Shown in pieces: positions 26,298-35,990 of a stretch of 64,000 nucleotides of DNA; within the stretch, counting starts at the first letter, position 1, and every line of letters begins with the position of its first letter. The DNA is from Shewanella sp. MTB7 (GTDB lineage Bacteria; Pseudomonadota; Gammaproteobacteria; Enterobacterales; Shewanellaceae). The notes beneath the pieces were generated by a model. The model made no database searches, had not been told where the DNA came from, and saw only the letters and a program-made list of their open reading frames with translations. The position numbers and the translations under genes are program-made. The stretch is from positions 2,046,001 to 2,110,000 of the forward strand of contig NZ_CP085636.1 in NCBI RefSeq assembly GCF_027571385.1, read 5' to 3'.

Positions 26298-28037
26298 TTA
26301 AAGTGTGTTATTTACTATGTTAACTGTAGACTCGATGCAGTTTTTTCCGGAAGCTTTAGCTTGATAAAGTGCCAGATCAGCTTGATGGATTAACGCTTCT
26401 GGCGTTAGCCTAATATTAGATCTTTTTGTATTGACTCCTACGCTTATGGTGATGATTTGTTGGTGTTGTGAGTCAGCATGAGGGATAGCAAGCTTTACGA
26501 CCGCTTTGCGCATGAGTTCGGCAACATGATGGGCAATGCTATGATCACTCGAGGTCAGGAAGACAATAAACTCCTCCCCACCATATCGGGCAAATATCTG
26601 TCCTTGCATCTCCGGCATTCCCTTGATTATAGCGGTTATTTGTCTCAAACATTGATCACCTATAATATGACCATACCTATCATTAAACTGTTTAAAGTTA
26701 TCGACATCGAACAATATGATTGAGATAAATTGGTTTGAATGGGCTGGAGAAGTTAAAGCTTGTGTCAGTTTATGGTCAAAATAACGTCGGTTGTATGTTC
26801 CGGTTAATCCATCCATTTCAGATATCGATTTAACCTGTGCAGCATAACTCCTTAATGTTTCTAATGAGGTCATCATTTGTTGTAACTCTAAATTATCGGC
26901 CTGTGGCAATGGTGTATTTTGTTTCTCATTGGCAATGGCTTGCATTGCCTGACTGGTTGCTATTACAGGTTGCATAATGCCTTTTGAAATAAAGTGCCAA
27001 TTCGTTAGCCAGATAAGAAATGTATAGAGAACTCCTGCAGAAAAGATGAGGACAACAAATGCATTACTGTCTGTTTTCAATTGTTGCCCTTCAATATCAA
27101 TTTGTTGTTTTATTCGTTGTACCAGTACTGATGAGAAAAGTGCTATTTGTGCAGCGGCATTGGCTTGTATCTCTAAGTGCGCGTTAGCTATTCGACTGCT
27201 ATTCAATGCATCTCTGCTCGAAATAAACAAGTTGGATGGGCCGATTAAGTTAGGCTGTATTTGTGACAGCCAGTCCTGTTTTATCTCTTGGGCGATAACA
27301 GATGAACTTGGATGATGCTTTAGTGCCTGAAAATGTCGCATCGCCTCTCGCTGTAACTGATTATTGATATGATTATCTGCACTTTCATCGACCTCTGCAG
27401 CGAGTCTAAAAACTTGCATTCCCTTATGTAAGAAGTCAGATAATTGCCTATGTTGATTTAAGGATTGTTGCAGGTGTGTATATTTTTGCTGGTTAAGTTC
27501 AGTGTTGGCTTCTTGATCGAGTTTAGCTAGTTCATTGGATATGGCTCGGGAGAATCCCTTCTCTATTAAATTCATGTTGAGATGAAGGCGGCTTGCCTGT
27601 ATCTCTGCTTCTTGGGCACTCTCGGTAAGTTGGGTTAAAAGTGGGATCTTATCAACCGCTAACTGTATTTTTTCTAGGTGGTCATTGAGTAATTGAATTT
27701 GCTCATTATTGCTGTCTAAACTGATCAGTGATATCAGACTTTTTTCAAGCTCGAACCATTGATGTGACAATTCATTGAGCAGTTCTATACGCTGCTTTTC
27801 AGTGTTGAAACTTGTCAGTTTAACAGTGATAAGTTGCAATTCTTGACTGTCCTTTGATAGTTCTAATACGTACATTATTCTACTGACATTCTTGTTTATC
27901 ATATGGTCCAGTTTTCGCTGCAACCCTTGAGATAAAACAATCGAAGTTAACCCGATCGTTAGTGTTAGTAAGATTGTGATGTACAGCAATAACTTTAATT
28001 TTTCTTTCATGCTGCTTAAGGGCTTTTGTAGCCTCAT
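26298..28037 (-). CDS. membrane diguanylate cyclase paired with a periplasmic binding protein
   Basis: 579 residues: TM helix (about 14-34), a long helical periplasmic sensor (35-325), second TM helix (about 328-346, VVLIFSAGVLYTFLIW), then a GGDEF domain with FDVDNFKQFND and GGEEF near residue 484, which should be active. The inhibitory RxxD site is not seen where expected (before ARYGGEEF reads PEMQGQIF). The start overlaps the stop of the upstream binding-protein gene (ATGA, 28034-28037), so the two are translationally coupled. The layout resembles TorT/TorS or NspS/MbaA, where a periplasmic protein controls a membrane sensor. Confidence 0.9.
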   Translation of the reverse strand: MRLQKPLSSMKEKLKLLLYITILLTLTIGLTSIVLSQGLQRKLDHMINKNVSRIMYVLELSKDSQELQLITVKLTSFNTEKQRIELLNELSHQWFELEKSLISLISLDSNNEQIQLLNDHLEKIQLAVDKIPLLTQLTESAQEAEIQASRLHLNMNLIEKGFSRAISNELAKLDQEANTELNQQKYTHLQQSLNQHRQLSDFLHKGMQVFRLAAEVDESADNHINNQLQREAMRHFQALKHHPSSSVIAQEIKQDWLSQIQPNLIGPSNLFISSRDALNSSRIANAHLEIQANAAAQIALFSSVLVQRIKQQIDIEGQQLKTDSNAFVVLIFSAGVLYTFLIWLTNWHFISKGIMQPVIATSQAMQAIANEKQNTPLPQADNLELQQMMTSLETLRSYAAQVKSISEMDGLTGTYNRRYFDHKLTQALTSPAHSNQFISIILFDVDNFKQFNDRYGHIIGDQCLRQITAIIKGMPEMQGQIFARYGGEEFIVFLTSSDHSIAHHVAELMRKAVVKLAIPHADSQHQQIITISVGVNTKRSNIRLTPEALIHQADLALYQAKASGKNCIESTVNIVNNTL

Positions 28038-29467
28038 CTTTTTACCACGGGTACTTCACCATAACGGTTTTGAATCTGCTCAATCTTGCTGACTAACTTA
28101 GCTGTTTCAGCACGGAGATCGTTATTATTTGATAATTTGAAACAGCTTTTTCTCAACTCTGGATAGATATTTCCCATGGCTGTGCTAGTAAAATGTCCCA
28201 AACTGAGGACTTCAGTTGACCAGTTCATATTTGCTTTATGACTGGCGTTAAACGCGCCTCCTATGTGGCGTAACTTTTCGGTTTGAAACTCTGCTGATGT
28301 AGCGACATCGGCCCGGCATGGGTTACCTCCCCCCAAGGCATAAGCATATTGAGCTTCAAATGATCCCATGTATTTTAACAGCCAGTAAGCAGCCTGTGGA
28401 TTGAGGCTATCATAGGCTACAGCGAAGGCGTAAGCACCATTGTAAGGCTTACCACCAGGGACTTGAGCTACAGCTAATCTTGCTCCAGGAACATTTGATT
28501 CAACTTTAAAGGAGGCACTCCATAGGTTGTTATAGGCAAAAGGCCACATGGCGACATCACCATTAGCAAGCGCATTTGAGGCTTCTTTAAAAGCAAACTC
28601 TTCATTGGCTGGATAGGCATAGTGCATAAGATCTTGATAAATATTGGCGGTGCGAATAAGTACTGTGTTATCTGGTGGGAGTTTGAAAAGCGTTAACTGT
28701 TGATTTTGATTGTACTCGGGTTTCATCCAGTAGCCATTTAAGCTCCATAGGATAGAGGAAAATTCATCATTTATGTGGGGACGATTTCCGGACATTAACG
28801 CTATGCCGTAAAAGGGTTTTGCTAATATATTATCGCCTAGCGTTTCACCCTTAGTGCGTGTAAAAAAAGCGCTGACATCTTTTAATTCCTGCATGTTGGT
28901 TGGAGGAGCAAGAGGGTAACCATATTTTACTTTAAAGTTATATTTTTCTTTGGGATGGCGAAACAAATCGGCTCGGTAATGATTACCCATCACATAGTTG
29001 TTGTAAGGGATAGCGTAAATCTCTCCATGATAGGAAAGAATATTGAGTAAAGAGGGGTAATAGGGTTCAAGGTAACTGTTTATTCCTCTTTCACCGCTTG
29101 GGTCGTAGAGATTGGCCAGTTCAGATAGAGGCACGGTTAACCCTTTAGATGCCCACTCTTTTGCCCATCCTGCTTCCATAGTGAGTAGATCATATCGGCC
29201 TGAACCTTCAATTAAAGATTCAGTTTGAAGTGAATACATCTTATCGAGAGAGGTGGTGATGACATTTACCTTTATTCCGGTTTGTGCCGTAAATTGAGGT
29301 AACATTTTTTCCTTTAAATGCACAGTCCAAAAACCTGTCTCTGCGACTAAATTCAATGTTTGTTTATTTTCAATTTCGGGGATTTGGTCGAGTGAAAATT
29401 GGGCATAACTCATCGAAAAATGAAAAACAAAGAAAAAGGTAATAAATTTGTTAAATCCCTTACTCAC
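28034..29467 (-). CDS. periplasmic solute-binding protein (ABC type) without a permease
   Basis: 477 residues with a signal peptide (MSKGFNKFITFFFVFHFSMSYAQ). The body is a family 1 extracellular solute-binding protein: LNLVAETGFWTVHLKEKMLPQFTAQTGI, RYDLLTMEAGWAKEWASKG, PYNNYVMGNHYRADLF. This family often binds sugars or sugar derivatives. No ABC permease or ATPase gene is near. It overlaps the GGDEF gene by four bases, so its most likely job is to report ligand to that cyclase rather than to feed a transporter. Confidence 0.85.
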   Translation of the reverse strand: MSKGFNKFITFFFVFHFSMSYAQFSLDQIPEIENKQTLNLVAETGFWTVHLKEKMLPQFTAQTGIKVNVITTSLDKMYSLQTESLIEGSGRYDLLTMEAGWAKEWASKGLTVPLSELANLYDPSGERGINSYLEPYYPSLLNILSYHGEIYAIPYNNYVMGNHYRADLFRHPKEKYNFKVKYGYPLAPPTNMQELKDVSAFFTRTKGETLGDNILAKPFYGIALMSGNRPHINDEFSSILWSLNGYWMKPEYNQNQQLTLFKLPPDNTVLIRTANIYQDLMHYAYPANEEFAFKEASNALANGDVAMWPFAYNNLWSASFKVESNVPGARLAVAQVPGGKPYNGAYAFAVAYDSLNPQAAYWLLKYMGSFEAQYAYALGGGNPCRADVATSAEFQTEKLRHIGGAFNASHKANMNWSTEVLSLGHFTSTAMGNIYPELRKSCFKLSNNNDLRAETAKLVSKIEQIQNRYGEVPVVKR

Positions 29468-29975
29468 GTGATATTACTCCGTTTTACCACTCCATGTGAG
29501 TACATTAATACTATTATGTTGCGAGCTTGTATAGGTAATATTTCGATTCTGTAGTTTAGTCATACTAAGTAGGGAGAAGCTAAGGGGTAATCAACAATAA
29601 TTGTGCTTAGTTTCTTTTGACGTTCATCATTATTGAGCGAAAAATGGTGCTCGAATAAAAAGCATATTGATTATCATGGTCTTGATTGATGAGTTGTTCA
29701 TTGTGTGCTTGTGGCATGATTCGAGTCTGGAGGATATTGATATTAAACTATATTTTATTATGACTAACTAAACTAAAAAGCAGTTATTTATTCAAAACAG
29801 ATATAATTGTTTTTAAAGGAGAGCCTGCTTAAGCGTGTTTTCTAGCAGTGTTGAAATGGCTTTTACTCGCACTAGTAGAAAATAGTGCGAGTTGAAGTTA
29901 AGATTTTCAGATCTCTTGTTTGAGATTACAGTTTGATTGGTTAAGCTATTCAAAATGAAGCTAGTGGAAATGAAT
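29468..29975. other. 508-bp intergenic region
   Basis: Divergent region between the solute-binding protein and the DUF3820 gene. It contains one 9-bp stem, CTCGCACTA (29866-29874) and TAGTGCGAG (29883-29891). I see nothing else that can be named. Confidence 0.4.
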
Positions 29976-30197
29976 ATGAATGAACAAGTGCTGTTAGAAG
30001 CCATTAATCAGAAGATGCCTTTTGGTAAATATGCGGGGCGTAAGCTACTCGAACTACCTGAACCCTATCTGGTTTGGTTTCATTCTAAAGGATTTCCAGA
30101 AGGGAAGTTGGGTGAGCAGCTTGCTTTAATGTATGAGATTAAACTCAATGGATTAGAGGGGATGTTGCAACCTTTACTAAAAGTTCGACGAAATTGA
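29976..30197 (+). CDS. DUF3820-family small protein
   Basis: 73 residues from ATG 29976 (GTGGAA upstream); earlier in-frame starts at 29955 and 29970 are possible. The family signature is clear: MPFGKYAGRKLLELPEPYLVWF followed by GFPEGKLGEQLALMYEIKLNGLEGML. Members are short cytoplasmic proteins, sometimes noted as quorum-sensing-regulated, with no settled function. No operon partner is evident. Confidence 0.8.
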   Translation: MNEQVLLEAINQKMPFGKYAGRKLLELPEPYLVWFHSKGFPEGKLGEQLALMYEIKLNGLEGMLQPLLKVRRN

Positions 30198-30339
30198 TTT
30201 TTGTTTCTGGTTTTATGATCTTGATCTAAAAGATAGAGATTGCTTCAATATTTGAGTTTTTATTAGAGATTTATTAAGTGCTGCATGTTTTAATGATTTC
30301 ATCAAATAAATTTAGTATGAAAAGATAAAGGAACAGACA

Positions 30340-30642
30340 ATGATCGCTAAACTTGCAAAACTAATTGCTGTAGCAACACTGGCTTTGGGGATCTCTAGTG
30401 CATGGGCACAGGGTGTAATGCATGAAGGTATCGTTATCGATACGATGAATGGCGGTGGTTACACATATGTACAGATCAAAGAGTCTGATAAGACTTTTTG
30501 GGCTGCTGGTCCACAAATTGAGATCAATAAAGGTGACAAAGTGGTTGTTCAAGAGCAGATGTGGATGAATGATTTCACAAGTAAAACCTTGAACCGTACA
30601 TTCGATGAACTTCTGTTTGTTGGCCGTATCGATAAGAAATAA
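30340..30642 (+). CDS. small exported protein, NrfJ-like
   Basis: 100 residues with a signal peptide ending AWA near residue 23. The mature part of about 77 residues is beta-rich (GGYTYVQIKESDKTFWAAGP, GDKVVVQEQMWMNDFTSKTLNRTFDELLFVGRI) and looks like a small OB-type barrel. It resembles the short periplasmic proteins called NrfJ-related in Shewanella; I am not certain of that name. AAAGGAAC gives a good ribosome site. Confidence 0.6.
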   Translation: MIAKLAKLIAVATLALGISSAWAQGVMHEGIVIDTMNGGGYTYVQIKESDKTFWAAGPQIEINKGDKVVVQEQMWMNDFTSKTLNRTFDELLFVGRIDKK

Positions 30643-30845
30643 ATATCTATTTGGCGGTTTATTTATCGTCGATTCAAGGTATGTAATGGTGGTTGGTCAT
30701 TCCGATAATCGCCACCATTTTTATAGGTCAATCTTGCTTTAATTGGTTATTTATACCGATTGGCATTACTCAACGATGGTATTCGTATTCGTTGTTGCAT
30801 AGGTATACAATCTCTTCATTGATAGGCCGCTTAGTTCATCACTTC

Positions 30846-31352
30846 ATGTCATCGAGTTTAACAGTTCTTCCATACGACAAACATTATGCATCAGCAGTGA
30901 GTCACATCTTCCATAAGTCAATTCATCATATTGATGATGAATTGTATTCCTATGATGATAAGTCAGCTTGGTCTGCATTACCACGTTCGTCATACCACTG
31001 GAACAAGCGTTTGAGCTTGAGTCAGGCTTGGGTGGTGGTAGATATCGATAGTTCTGTTAATGGTAAGCCTAAATGTTGTGGTTTTATCAACGTAGAAACA
31101 CACTTTTTGAGTCAGGGTTATATCGATAGCTTGTATGTTCATCCTGATTACCAGAGTAAGGGGGTGGCTCATCGGTTATATGCCACGCTAGAAAGCTGGG
31201 CATATAAGCAGGGTTTCTCTATGTTGTCGGTGGATGCCTCCAAAGTCTCTAAGCCACTGTTTCTAGCGTGGGGATTTAAGCTACGCCACAGAAGTTATCA
31301 AGAGAAGCTTGGGCGTGTGATCATGGGCTTTTTAATGGAAAAAGAGCTATAG
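30846..31352 (+). CDS. GNAT-family N-acetyltransferase
   Basis: 168 residues from ATG 30846 (MSSSLTVLPYDKHYASAV); an upstream frame to 30693 has no family support. The GNAT acetyl-CoA site is visible: IDSLYVHPDYQSKGVAHRLYATLESWA, followed by LSVDASKVSKPLFLAWGFKLRHRSYQ. Substrate unknown. Confidence 0.8.
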   Translation: MSSSLTVLPYDKHYASAVSHIFHKSIHHIDDELYSYDDKSAWSALPRSSYHWNKRLSLSQAWVVVDIDSSVNGKPKCCGFINVETHFLSQGYIDSLYVHPDYQSKGVAHRLYATLESWAYKQGFSMLSVDASKVSKPLFLAWGFKLRHRSYQEKLGRVIMGFLMEKEL

Positions 31353-31380
31353 CAGTAATATCGCTACTCGCTCTTGGGTT

Positions 31381-31642
31381 ATACCCAAACTACCTGAGAA
31401 TGCTCGTTTCAGAGGCCTTGTGCGAGTTCAATTCTAGGCGTATTAGAATTAGAATGGTTGATCCCTTTTAAGCTAATGCAACAACGAAGTGTGCTTGCGC
31501 AAAGCCTTCACAGATGGGTTTTAATGCGCTTTATACTGCGCTATTGATTTTACCAAGGGAACAACCATTACCTACAATCAATACCTTGCCTAAAGCACAT
31601 TTAATTCCCACTGAATCCTGCATTTCCAAGTAGCTTGGGTAT
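31381..31642. mobile_element. MITE-like element with imperfect terminal inverted repeats
   Basis: A 262-bp stretch bounded by ATACCCAAACTACCTGAG (from 31381) and GTAGCTTGGGTAT (ending 31642). The 23-bp ends match as inverted repeats at 19 of 23 positions. It has no convincing gene. It occupies nearly all of the gap between the GNAT gene and the convergent phosphatase gene. Similar end sequences recur at 18857-18875, 39002-39026 and 42209-42258. Confidence 0.6.
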
Positions 31643-31675
31643 ATATTCTGCCTCTGAGCGCTATTCCGATCCGTA

Positions 31676-33409
31676 TCATAAGTGACTTGTGTAATGAACT
31701 TGGGGAGGTAATTCATTGTCGAGAAGGGCTTGCTCTCTTTGTATATAGCGAATAAATGCGAGGGGCAGGGTGAGGCCTTCTATGGGTTCCTGAGTTTTCG
31801 CTTGCAGTAAAGGTGAGTAGCCCTCTTTGCCCGATACGGTATAAGCTGAGGAAACTCCGAAGTAATAAACCTGCTTTTCGACGCCAATCCATGCGACGCC
31901 ATCTTTATCTAAGACTTCCAAAGACAAGATTCTTTTACCTAATGGCTTTCTACCATCGTAACAATACTTCAAACCATAAGTGTAGGGAAAGCTACCTGCA
32001 CCTGTGCCGGTAACACTGTTATTGGTTGCTGAGTTGATGGCCGATTCTATAGCTGAAAAAAGGTGAATACCTTGGATCTCATAGTGAACTAAAGTCAAGT
32101 CGAAGGGGAGTAGTCGTCCGACAACATAGGCTAGTGTCACCTCTCCTTTGTTGAGAGACTGCCTAACCCCTCCTGCATTATGAAGTGCAAAGTCAACTTG
32201 AGTGAGCTGACGCTTCGCTTCATGATAGATGCTCTTGCAGACCCAAGGTGCAATTTCACTGCCGTGAGGAAGTGCTTTGCTGGGCAGGCGGGTGTGAATT
32301 AAGTTTCTAGGTATAAAGCCTAGAACTTGCTGTTCTAGAGCTGCAATAGCAGGTTTGTATTGTGTATTGATCACCTTGGTTATAGCAGTGTCTTCATTGT
32401 CCCATAGAATACCAGGGTGCTGTTTCAGATGCGCTCGTACCTTGTCGTATTCATGTTGGGTGACGTGGTGTTTAGATTCGAGAATAAACTGGTTATCTAA
32501 CATAAAGTAATTATGCCCATTTAGACTCGTCACTTGTCCAACGGCATTGAATTCAATGTCCGCAAGGCCAATCGTCTCCGCGTGTTTACCTGCGTGTAAG
32601 ATAGGCGTGTTATTAACACTAACACCATATGGGGTGGCACTGAGCCCAAACTCTTTAAAATCGCCCTGTAGTGTATGTGAGTGCCCACCGACAATGAGAC
32701 TGATCCCATCGACTTGCCCAGCTAACACTTTATCTTGATCAAAGCCCAAATGGCTCAATACTAAGATATGGTCAATCCCGATAGACTTTAAATGTTGAAC
32801 TGTTTTACGGGTAGTCTCAATAGCGTTGATGAAATGTGTATCGGGATCGGGACGTGCGATCTCTGCCATTTGATCTAATGTTATCCCAATAATGGCCAGT
32901 TGCTTATCTTGTAGTGGCTTAATGACTACCTTAGCTATGCCCAGTTCATGCTGATATTCATAAAGGTTTTTATGTCCTTTAATCGCACTACTTTTGCCGA
33001 TCACCTCCTGGCTAAGATCCATATTACCTGCCAGTAGAGGAAACTGAATGCTATCGAGAAAAGCACGAATGGGTTCACTGCCAGCATCGACTTCATGATT
33101 ACCGATCACCATGGCATCAGGTTTTAATAGATTGAGCAGGTGGGCATTAGCCGCTCCTTTGAACTGGTTAAAATAGAGTGAGCCTTGGAAGCTATCACCG
33201 CCATGAAGAAATAGAAATGCTTGTTCAGCAACGAGTGCGGACGCTCTAGCATTCTCGACCTGATAATTTATCCTTGCATACCCGCCGCTGTGGCTATAAA
33301 TCTCGTAAGACTTGCCCTCTTCTTCATAATGTAAGCGGACACTACTACACTCGAAGTGGGAGTGTGTGTCGTTGATGTGCGCAAGTTTAAGGGGGTAACG
33401 AATAGACAT
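31676..33409 (-). CDS. UshA-like 5'-nucleotidase/metallophosphatase
   Basis: 577 residues from ATG 33409 (MSIRYPLKLAHINDTHSHFE); a longer TTG frame reaches 33463. The N-terminal calcineurin-like domain carries the metal motifs AHINDTHSH, HGGDSFQGS, VIGNHEVD and GGHSH. The C-terminal 5'-nucleotidase domain (about 370-560) is also present. No signal peptide is visible, so it is either cytoplasmic or exported by another route, unlike E. coli UshA. It should hydrolyse nucleotides or UDP-sugars. Its end abuts the MITE-like element. Confidence 0.85.
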   Translation of the reverse strand: MSIRYPLKLAHINDTHSHFECSSVRLHYEEEGKSYEIYSHSGGYARINYQVENARASALVAEQAFLFLHGGDSFQGSLYFNQFKGAANAHLLNLLKPDAMVIGNHEVDAGSEPIRAFLDSIQFPLLAGNMDLSQEVIGKSSAIKGHKNLYEYQHELGIAKVVIKPLQDKQLAIIGITLDQMAEIARPDPDTHFINAIETTRKTVQHLKSIGIDHILVLSHLGFDQDKVLAGQVDGISLIVGGHSHTLQGDFKEFGLSATPYGVSVNNTPILHAGKHAETIGLADIEFNAVGQVTSLNGHNYFMLDNQFILESKHHVTQHEYDKVRAHLKQHPGILWDNEDTAITKVINTQYKPAIAALEQQVLGFIPRNLIHTRLPSKALPHGSEIAPWVCKSIYHEAKRQLTQVDFALHNAGGVRQSLNKGEVTLAYVVGRLLPFDLTLVHYEIQGIHLFSAIESAINSATNNSVTGTGAGSFPYTYGLKYCYDGRKPLGKRILSLEVLDKDGVAWIGVEKQVYYFGVSSAYTVSGKEGYSPLLQAKTQEPIEGLTLPLAFIRYIQREQALLDNELPPQVHYTSHL

Positions 33410-33467
33410 GTGGAGGGGATCTCTTAGAGCCAGCAGTTGTGAATTGTACACTGGGTGGTGCAAACAA

Positions 33468-33493
33468 AAAAGGGAAACTCATGTTTCCCTTTT
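33468..33493. terminator. terminator between the CorC-like and UshA-like genes
   Basis: AAAAGGGAAAC (33468-33478), loop TCAT, and its exact complement GTTTCCCTTTT (33483-33493). It lies just past the end of the minus-strand CorC-like gene, whose transcript it should end. Confidence 0.85.
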
Positions 33494-33517
33494 AGTGTTT
33501 AAGCTGACGCGATGAAA

Positions 33518-34606
33518 TTAAGAATCTGACTTAGGCGTCTGGATATAAGAGTCAAACTCGCCATCATCAGAGAAGGTGATCCCTTTGTCTGTCATGCGCT
33601 TCTTCCATAACTTACGTGCAAGTTGTTGCATATCAGTAACGGGATCGTTGCTGTCGACAATTTCTAGACCCAAAAGCGATTCGATAATATCTTCTAAAGA
33701 GACAAGACCCTCACCGGTACCGTACTCATTTACGACCATAGTAATTTTAGTACTACGCTTTGTGAGTAGTTGAAACAGTGGCAATATTTTAGCGGTTTCA
33801 GGTACAGCGATTAAATTACGTTTCAGCTCGCCTATGGTCGCTTGTGGCGTTTTACGCTCGGCAAGTAGAATTTCATCTCGGCTGACATAACCAATAACGT
33901 CGTCAGGATCTTTATTAAAAATCGGAATACGAGAAAATGGTGTTCCCTTATGTTGTTGGGAAAATTGTTCCTGTGTCATCGAAGCTGGTAGACTAAACAT
34001 GACCGTTCTGGGGGTCATAATTGCAGTTACTGGCATCTCTTTGACTGATAACATTTGTGTCAGAATTTTTGACTCTTGTTCATCGAGCTCACCTGATTCT
34101 TGACCAATTTTAGCCATAGCACTCATCTCTTGACGAATGTATTGGCCTTCATCCCCTTTGCCTAATAATTGTGTTACCTGACGTGACATCCAAATCAAAG
34201 GATACATGAGTCGCTCCATCCATAGGAGGGCAACTGAGACTGACGGCGCTAAGCTGCGCCAATAGTTTGCACCGATTGTTTTTGGTATAATTTCTGAGAA
34301 AAATAGAATCAAGAAAGTCAATACCGCTGAGAACACACCCAGCATATTATCACCGAATACTTTGGCTGCTTGCGCACCAGCTACAGCCGCACCAACAGTG
34401 TGGGCTATTGTATTCAAAGTAAGAATAGAGACCAATGGTGATTCGACATTATCTTTCTGCTTTCTAAGACGATCTGCAGCACTTGGGTTGCTGTGAACCA
34501 AGTTTGCAATATAGCTCGGAGTGACAGAGAGTAAAACGGCTTCAAACACGCTGCATAGGAAAGAAACACCGATAGCAACACAAATTATAACAATGAGGGT
34601 GATCAT
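33518..34606 (-). CDS. CNNM/CorC-family membrane protein with CBS pair
   Basis: 362 residues: three to four N-terminal membrane helices with the DUF21/CNNM fold (about 1-170), then a paired CBS module (about 195-320; MTPRTVMFSLPASM, RIPIFNKDPDDVIGYVSRDEIL, VVNEYGTGEGLVSLEDIIESLLGLEI). The usual third CorC_HlyC domain is missing, so the protein is shorter than full-length members (about 420). The family is linked to Mg2+/Co2+ export. It was formerly called hemolysin-like, but toxin activity should not be inferred. Confidence 0.85.
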   Translation of the reverse strand: MITLIVIICVAIGVSFLCSVFEAVLLSVTPSYIANLVHSNPSAADRLRKQKDNVESPLVSILTLNTIAHTVGAAVAGAQAAKVFGDNMLGVFSAVLTFLILFFSEIIPKTIGANYWRSLAPSVSVALLWMERLMYPLIWMSRQVTQLLGKGDEGQYIRQEMSAMAKIGQESGELDEQESKILTQMLSVKEMPVTAIMTPRTVMFSLPASMTQEQFSQQHKGTPFSRIPIFNKDPDDVIGYVSRDEILLAERKTPQATIGELKRNLIAVPETAKILPLFQLLTKRSTKITMVVNEYGTGEGLVSLEDIIESLLGLEIVDSNDPVTDMQQLARKLWKKRMTDKGITFSDDGEFDSYIQTPKSDS

Positions 34607-34835
34607 TTAAGAGGATTATATTTGCGGACCAATATTAGTCCATCATGATTCTAACATTAAAACAAACCAGTTTCCTATTAAACACGGATTAAACATATTT
34701 TATGGGATAGCAGAGGGAAAGGGAGTATCTTAAGTATCAATGCCAGTACTGCTAGTATCACAACTAGCTAAAATAGGGTTCTGTCTGTATAATTCGCCGC
34801 CCTGTGGCGTGTATTCAGTGTTGAGGTTAGTCTAA

Positions 34836-35957
34836 ATGAGTGAGAAGAAGATCAATTTATTGGATCTTGACCGTAAAGGGTTAAGGGCATTATTCACTGA
34901 CATGGGTGAAAAGCCGTTTCGTGCCGATCAATTGATGAAGTGGATTTATCATTTTGGTGTTAGTGACTTCGAAGCGATGACTAATATTAATAAAGTATTA
35001 CGCGCTAAGCTTAGTGCTCGTTGTGAGATTATTGCGCCAGAAATTTCAAGTTTTCAAAAATCTGAAGATGGCACCATTAAGTTCGCCATTAATGTAGGGC
35101 AGGGCCAAGAGATCGAAACGGTTTATATTCCAGAGGGAGACCGGGCTACCTTGTGTGTTTCTTCTCAGGTTGGTTGTGCGCTAGAGTGTACCTTTTGCTC
35201 AACTGCTCAGCAGGGATTTAACCGTAACTTAACCGTTTCAGAGATTATCGGCCAGGTTTGGCGTGTCGCTGATTTTATCGGTTTCGTTAAAGATACTGGC
35301 GAACGACCTATCACTAATGTCGTTATGATGGGAATGGGCGAGCCACTATTAAACCTTAAAAATGTGATCCCAGCGATGGACATCATGTTGGACGATTTTG
35401 GTTTCAGTCTCTCTAAGCGCCGCGTTACGTTATCAACATCAGGTGTTGTTCCCGCTTTGGATATACTCGGTGATGCTCTGGATGTGGCGCTGGCCGTCAG
35501 TATTCATGCACCAAATGACGAACTACGAGATGTACTTGTACCGGTCAACAAAAAGTATCCTCTAGAGACATTTTTAGCAGGCATTCGCCGTTACATTGCA
35601 AAATCTAATGCAAATCGTGGGCGTGTGACGGTTGAGTATGTGATGTTAGATCATATCAACGACAGTACCGACCAAGCACATGAACTTGCTAAATTAATGA
35701 AAGATACGCCCTGTAAGATTAATTTGATCCCATTTAACCCTTACCCAGGCTCTCCTTATGGTCGTTCTTCTAATTCACGTATCGATCGTTTCTCCAAAGT
35801 ATTGATGGAATATGACCTGACAGTGATTGTTCGTAAGACTCGGGGAGATGATATTGACGCGGCCTGTGGTCAATTAGCCGGCGATATTAGAGACAGAACT
35901 AAACGTTTAGCGAAAAAACGCATGCAAGATAGCCAAATATCGGTCACAATAAACTAA
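34836..35957 (+). CDS. rlmN: dual-specificity rRNA/tRNA adenine-C2 methyltransferase RlmN
   Basis: 373 residues of the radical SAM RlmN family. The FeS motif [15 protein letters not shown] (about 112-126) shows CxxxCxxC, and the methyl-carrying C-terminal cysteine is in DIDAACGQL. Other motifs: [16 protein letters not shown] and HAPNDELR. It methylates A2503 of 23S rRNA and A37 of some tRNAs. It is first in the rlmN-pilW-rodZ-ispG-hisS-yfgM-bamB-der cluster, 33 bp before pilW. Confidence 0.97.
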   Translation: MSEKKINLLDLDRKGLRALFTDMGEKPFRADQLMKWIYHFGVSDFEAMTNINKVLRAKLSARCEIIAPEISSFQKSEDGTIKFAINVGQGQEIETVYIPEGDRATLCVSSQVGCALECTFCSTAQQGFNRNLTVSEIIGQVWRVADFIGFVKDTGERPITNVVMMGMGEPLLNLKNVIPAMDIMLDDFGFSLSKRRVTLSTSGVVPALDILGDALDVALAVSIHAPNDELRDVLVPVNKKYPLETFLAGIRRYIAKSNANRGRVTVEYVMLDHINDSTDQAHELAKLMKDTPCKINLIPFNPYPGSPYGRSSNSRIDRFSKVLMEYDLTVIVRKTRGDDIDAACGQLAGDIRDRTKRLAKKRMQDSQISVTIN

Positions 35958-35990
35958 CTCATTGTAAATTTAGATAGTATAGGCTTGTTA

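Noticed and set aside
31531..31716. 61-codon minus-strand frame
   Set aside because: It lies in the MITE-like element and overlaps the end of the phosphatase gene; no protein features.
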